Positions 59,342 through 64,000 of a stretch of 64,000 nucleotides of DNA are shown piece by piece. Source of the DNA: Pochonia chlamydosporia 170 (taxonomy: Eukaryota; Ascomycota; Sordariomycetes; Hypocreales; Clavicipitaceae); contig NC_035792.1 of assembly GCF_001653235.2 (NCBI RefSeq), positions 4,650,001-4,714,000 on the forward strand. Reading direction: 5' to 3'. Below the pieces are notes generated by a model, which was not told the origin of the DNA, ran no database searches, and worked only from the letters and a program-made list of their open reading frames with translations. Position 1 is the stretch's first letter. Every line of letters starts with the position of its first letter. Position numbers and translations under genes: made by a program.

Positions 59342-62004
59342 GGCATCCTTCACCGCGTTGGTGCATGAGGTGGTGCGACAATGGAGGCTTCCATCGCTAT
59401 ATAGCCTTCGTAGGCAAAACATGGCGTTCTGTCTGTCCGGGAAACGCAACGCATTCAGCATCCGAGGCCGAACGGTGAGGGAAGCCAGGGGGGCAAAGAC
59501 AGGTAAGTCAACTTTTTAGAACACAACCACATCGGAAAGAGAGCCAGGCAGGGAAAGAGGAGAGAGGCACAGGGTGTTAAATTGGGCAACGATCAGACGA
59601 TTAGCGAGATCTCCCTTGAAATAAAAGGTGCTGGGGACCCCTGCCCCAGAGGAGGCGTTGTGCCTGATGGCTAGTTGTAGGGGCTCCAAATTTTATGACA
59701 GACCGTTCGGGATCGTGGACCACATCCGCGCCTGGACTGGAACCAAGAGCCCACGCGAAGGAGTTCCCGGAAATTGAAGACGAACTTGAAAAAAGGAAAG
59801 AAAAAGGCGGAAAAGAATGTCACCAACTAGCCATGCTTCCAACACGGGAGCAGCGGACCAGTATACAAAATACTCAATACACCCTCTAATAATTTCAGCT
59901 GTCTCTGTTGGCCTTGCGTGCGAAGAGGTTAACTTTGTCTGCCAAGCTCCATGTTAGGCTTTGTGAACTTAAGGGACGACCCCCAACCAATCGCCCTCGT
60001 CACCAGATGAATGTTAATCTCGTCAATCTGGTCCACAGCCGAAAAATTACGAACGTACTTCCCAAGAAACGTCATTGTCAAAGGCCCTGGCACAAAGCTC
60101 GCGGAAAAATAAAGACTAGCTTGTGTCGCTAGTTGATTCTGGAGGTGAAGCTTGTAGATCGCAGAACCCTTCACATGCCGTTGGGGTTATAGCCGTTGTG
60201 AAATTGGACTTCTTTTTTGGGGCCAATTCATTAGAACAATGCGTACTTGGTATTGATACATCACTATCGTCCCCCTTGGTATAGTTATGTTGCGTATGAA
60301 ATGGAGCCTTTGACACTCGTCGTACTGTGCGTTGCTGCTTGGAGCTGAGCACCAGACTCGCTAACGTGGTAAGACAGCGCTCGTCACGCAAGGGATGGTA
60401 GTTGCATTATTAGTTCGTCACGACAGCGGAGTTCTTGCTCTGCTGGGCCATCGGATGGGTCCAGATGTCATTTATTAGAGTTTGAGTGCTTTGAATGTGA
60501 TAATTTCACGGACCAGCCGAAGGAGTACGGATGGCTCGTGCAGATGGACGTGATTGAGGCTTTGGGTCCAAGCTGCGCGGTACTGTACTCTTCGTATACC
60601 AAAATAAACAAACCCAAGTGTATGGGTGAGGCTTTCTGTGACGCAACAGGCGTGGCGTGGCGGTGGCTGTCGATACAATGCTGTCAGTGTGTGTTCCTTG
60701 CAGCGCTGGAAATAATAAGTGATGTCCAAGTCCGTCGGAGATGGATGAGACGGCGACCCGATGGCCAGGGTTGTGCCTGTGCAGCTGAGCAGTCAGAAAA
60801 CTTGGACCAAAACTCCACAGTCTGTGCCTGGTTTGCCTTCCTGAGTGGGTTTTCTGAAATCCAGGCCAGATTGACCTGTTGGCCTGGTACTCCGGACTCC
60901 GTAGTTGGCCAGGGAAACCAAGACGATGCGGTGGATGCCCAACCAGAAACGTGTTGGTGATGATGCCGGAGTGAAGTCATGAGGGAGAGTTGGAGCTACC
61001 GTGTCTGTAATGATCCCTTCCTGCATATCCGGCAGCTATCGTGCATATTCGAAACCTGCAATTCCTTTTCCAGATGCTCAGATTCATGTTTCTCGTGTTT
61101 CCATATGGCATGGCTAACGTGATGAAACTAACCAGTGGTTGAAGTACACGTCAGATCACCTTCTTCCTCCCTGCTCATCTTTTAATTAATCACCATTTCG
61201 TGCACGGTCACCGTTATCGGAGAACAAGACGTAAAATAGTTTGCTCGAGACAATTGTATCGTGAAAAATTCCAACCGGGCCCAATGGTTATTAAGCTCGT
61301 GAACAAAACGAGGCACTGAATGCTGGGACCTTTTCGCTCTAGGAGAATTATGGCATTCCAGTGGGAACAAGCCACACGACGCCATCCAATTTTGTGTCTT
61401 TTTGGGGCCTGAATCTGCCACCAAAATCAGTCATGCCCAGTTTTATGCGGTGCCTGTCAAGGCGGACTAGTGGACGAGGTGCGAGATTGAGGCACAATCA
61501 TCATCCTTGCCGTTCGTGTTCCTGGGCTCGCTGACTCCGCTCAATTTCAGATCGTCGCCGGGATGTATGCACTACCATCTCATCTCGGAGTGGGTGCCGA
61601 ACCAGTCGTCCATGACAGCAAGGCCAGGTACCTAGGTAGGCAAGCGATTAGTAAATACTCACAAAGAAGGCACCAGACGCATAGACGCAATAATAAAGAA
61701 GAAGCTGAGCGAGCACTTGAGGTCTGGTTAGCTCAGCTCATGCACCCAGGCTTCCCCGTATGCGTGCGCATGCATGCGTCTGCGGGAAGCTTGGGCATGG
61801 ACACTCAATTCCCAACAACATGGTTCCGGTTCCTTTGTTCCTGCAAGGCAGGCAGGCACGCCCACATACCACGCTCGCACCTGCCACTTCATGCACGACC
61901 CCTTCAAATGTTCCTTCCTCGTCCATATCAATTGCAGCAGCCGACAAGCCTCCCAATGACTGCCGTCTCCGTCTCCGTTTCCCATGTTCCATGTTCCATG
62001 TCCC

Positions 62005-62036
62005 ATCGATCCATCGATCCATTGATCCATTGATCC
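62005..62036. repeat. 8-nt tandem repeat, ATCGATCC x2 then ATTGATCC x2
   Basis: Four direct head-to-tail units with one base change between the two pairs, preceded by CATGTTC repeats at about 61983-61999. A simple repeat; the ATCGATCC units contain overlapping CGATC palindromic cores. Confidence 0.85.
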
Positions 62037-63267
62037 GTCGTGGCACCACTCACTCGTTCAATCCCTCACTCACTCCGTGCTAGACACTTCAGCTTCAAAT
62101 GACGCATTCTTCGCTCGGGTTTGACACCAATGCAAGACCCTTATTTGTGTCACGCCAAACTGTCAGTTTGTCTGTTCCGTACCAACATTTGACTCTAATC
62201 GAATAAACGTCCGCGTATGTTCCAGCCCCCAGAGACCACTCCTCCAACCCCCATGCCATGTCCACATATTGTCTGTCTCACATCTTCGCCCTTCGTCAAG
62301 ACTTCGCCATTGGCTCCGCATCATTGGGCCAACATTCTAACTTTCTCCTTTAGGTATCTCCCCCCGGTCACTTTGCCTGTCATGTTCCTGATGCCAGCGG
62401 GTTGAGACTACGAACGCCACCCTTTTGGGCTTGATACACATACATGGCTCCAGTCTGGCTGGTCTTTCAGTTTGACGCACGCCCCCCGTTCCCACGCTTT
62501 TCCAAACGCCAGTCATGGAGACAAAATATGCCAGCTACTGCCGGCTCGTGAATGTGATTCCGTGTGCGTTTGTTTAAAGACACATCTGACCCGCCTCTTC
62601 GAAACATGCTGTTGGCATTTGCCCATCGTACACCCTCTTACCGAACACCACAATTGATATAACTACTCTTCCATTCCCTCATCTCATCATTCACGTTCTC
62701 TCATCGGTCTACTCAAGCCCTTCCAAGGCTGTCGTTCTCTATCCAAGCCTCTGTTAATTCCGCTTGACTGGTGATAACCAAGTCAGCGTGTCGCTCTTTT
62801 AAACAACTACCTCCAAACAAATCTATTGTTCTTGCCGGCGTTCCCATTCTTCAACTTCCCACAGTCTTATCAAATCCAAAGTTGCTTTTTCATCTTGACT
62901 ATTTACCTATGGTCTTCTAATAATCAACCACTTCATTTCACCTTCAACCAACTTGTTTTGCTTTTTCCGCACCCGACACACAGGTTTTCTAGATTGGTCT
63001 CGTCCCAGCCTTCCAGGTTTCGAAAACGCCACTTGGTAATCAACCTACTACCTTGATACCTCTTATCGGAGGGTTGGCAAAACAAAAGCAAACAAAGCCA
63101 TTTCTGCAAAACAAACCTGCCGAAGACCTGGACTACCGACGACTGTTCCGAAGCTGGACTCGATTATTTGGAATTTGGCATCATTATCATCTATTTTTAT
63201 CCCATAATAATACCCAAGACATTCTTACATAAAAACCCCCAAACACACGATCAACAAACATCTTCGG

Positions 63268-63282
63268 ATGTTCCAAGCTTAG
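63268..63282 (+). promoter_or_regulatory. Five-codon upstream open reading frame
   Basis: ATG TTC CAA GCT TAG, ending 11 nt before the start codon of the following gene. If transcription starts upstream, as the pyrimidine-rich leader suggests, this frame could lower translation of the main protein. Confidence 0.5.
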
Positions 63283-63293
63283 AGAGTGTTCAT

Positions 63294-63705
63294 ATGCACG
63301 TCAAGGATAACTTCATCATGCTTTACACGCGTCTTCAAAGCATGCTTCGCGATCGGAGGAGGACCCGACGGGACATTGAGATTGTAAGTCCTCTACGCCG
63401 TTTCTCACAGAAATGCACAACTAACAAAACCAGTCTGCTCCGTTTGATCTGAAACTCGAACCCGTCAACCTTCCCGGTGTTTCTCAAGAAGAGTACGTTG
63501 CATGCACCAGTCACCCACTCCCACCAAAGCTAACAAACGTAGAATCGCCATCCTCCGCGAGAAGGCAGCTGCCTCACGCATCGGTGTCCTCGAACTCCGC
63601 CCCGAATCACCTTCAGAGTATCACAAGATGTCCCGGCCGTCTCCACGACTTCGTCCGGTACAACCTGCCGTCACTGAAGTAGAGACACGGCCATTATGGT
63701 ATTAA
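63294..63705 (+). CDS. Small protein of unknown function
   Basis: Not recognised by family. Exons 63294-63383, 63434-63492 and 63543-63705 (two 50-nt introns) give 103 residues. All four splice sites are canonical (GTAAGT/CAG, GTACGT/TAG) and the frame is kept, which supports a real gene. The protein starts MHVKDNFIMLYTRLQ, a likely amphipathic helix, then a basic run RDRRRTRRDIEI, a segment FDLKLEPVNLPGVSQEEIAILREKAAASRIGV, and a Pro-rich tail ending RPLWY. A second in-frame Met at residue 9 is an alternative start. A long pyrimidine-rich leader and an upstream frame suggest translational control. Confidence 0.68.
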
Positions 63706-64000
63706 GCGAACTAGACTAGATGATTATGTGTCAATGCCGGCACGTGTACCAAAATCTCTTTTGTGTCTTGGGCTCGCCGCCAGCGCGGCTGTATAACTTA
63801 TTATACTTGGAACTGGTACAAAAGGAAAATCATGGGAATGCTTGGACAGAATGACTTGTCCATGGAGAATACTTCATATCAGAAGGTTCGGTTCGGGTGG
63901 GTTGGTAACGGAAAAACCAGGTATTTCTGGGTCTAATATCACGTAGTATCGATAATGTCTGCTTGGTTCTGGTAACGAGCAAATTTCAACGTTTTCATTC
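63706..64000. other. 3' flank to window end
   Basis: 295 nt; I see no gene, only the presumed 3' untranslated region of the small gene and unassigned sequence. Confidence 0.5.

Larger units (their letters stand above)
59342..63293. other. 3.9 kb intergenic region
   Basis: No supported gene. It contains AGGTACCTAGGTAG-type sequence at 61624-61639, an 8-nt tandem repeat at 62005-62036, and from about 62640 a pyrimidine-rich stretch that looks like promoter and leader of the downstream small gene. A 5-codon upstream frame lies at 63268-63282. Short open frames up to about 155 codons lack family signatures. Confidence 0.6.

Overview
The window is nuclear DNA of a filamentous ascomycete. I infer Sordariomycetes, most likely Hypocreales, and a Clavicipitaceae/Metarhizium-like genome is only a guess. 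The basis is short GT...AG introns (mostly 41-140 nt) with CTAAC-like branch points, pyrimidine-rich leaders, monocistronic genes on both strands, and fungal versions of conserved eukaryotic proteins. I found no tRNA, rRNA, CRISPR array, transposase or secondary-metabolite core gene. Exon limits below were worked out by hand from reading-frame continuity and splice sites.

Layout. The left edge holds the 3' part of a peroxisomal Lon protease, with a C-terminal SRL signal on its own small exon. About 12.2 kb without a recognisable gene follows (2817-15048), ending at a Zn(II)2Cys6 regulator with a PAS-like region whose zinc cluster is assembled across an 8-nt microexon. After a 2.5 kb gap comes a compact housekeeping stretch: MLH1 and SYO1 (convergent), a type II membrane glycosyltransferase-2-like protein, a five-exon DUF202 membrane protein, a soluble twin-cassette ABC ATPase, the proteasome chaperone UMP1 (start codon alone in exon 1), and a UBL3/MUB-type prenylated ubiquitin-like protein. 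A 4.6 kb gap with microsatellites leads to the AP-1 beta-adaptin, EMC4 and an MFS drug:H+ antiporter. The rest holds an Ufe1/syntaxin-18 SNARE, an aspartate aminotransferase, an unknown 218-residue charged protein, NMD3, ESF2, an aldehyde dehydrogenase, a 3.9 kb gap and a 103-residue unknown protein.

Themes. Three genes act in 60S or rRNA biogenesis: SYO1 (import of 5S RNP proteins), NMD3 (60S export) and ESF2 (early pre-rRNA processing). Several act in membrane traffic or the ER: AP-1 beta, EMC4, UFE1 and the UBL3-like protein. They are not arranged as a metabolic cluster, and neighbouring genes look co-located rather than co-functional.

The most interesting signals are structural: a splice-gated peroxisomal targeting signal, a zinc-cluster microexon, a one-codon exon, a stop-free intron in EMC4, a degenerate second cassette in the ABC protein, a local cluster of the word TACGGAGTA, and the very long gene-free flank of the regulator. 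I did not find a convincing wholly new multi-gene system.
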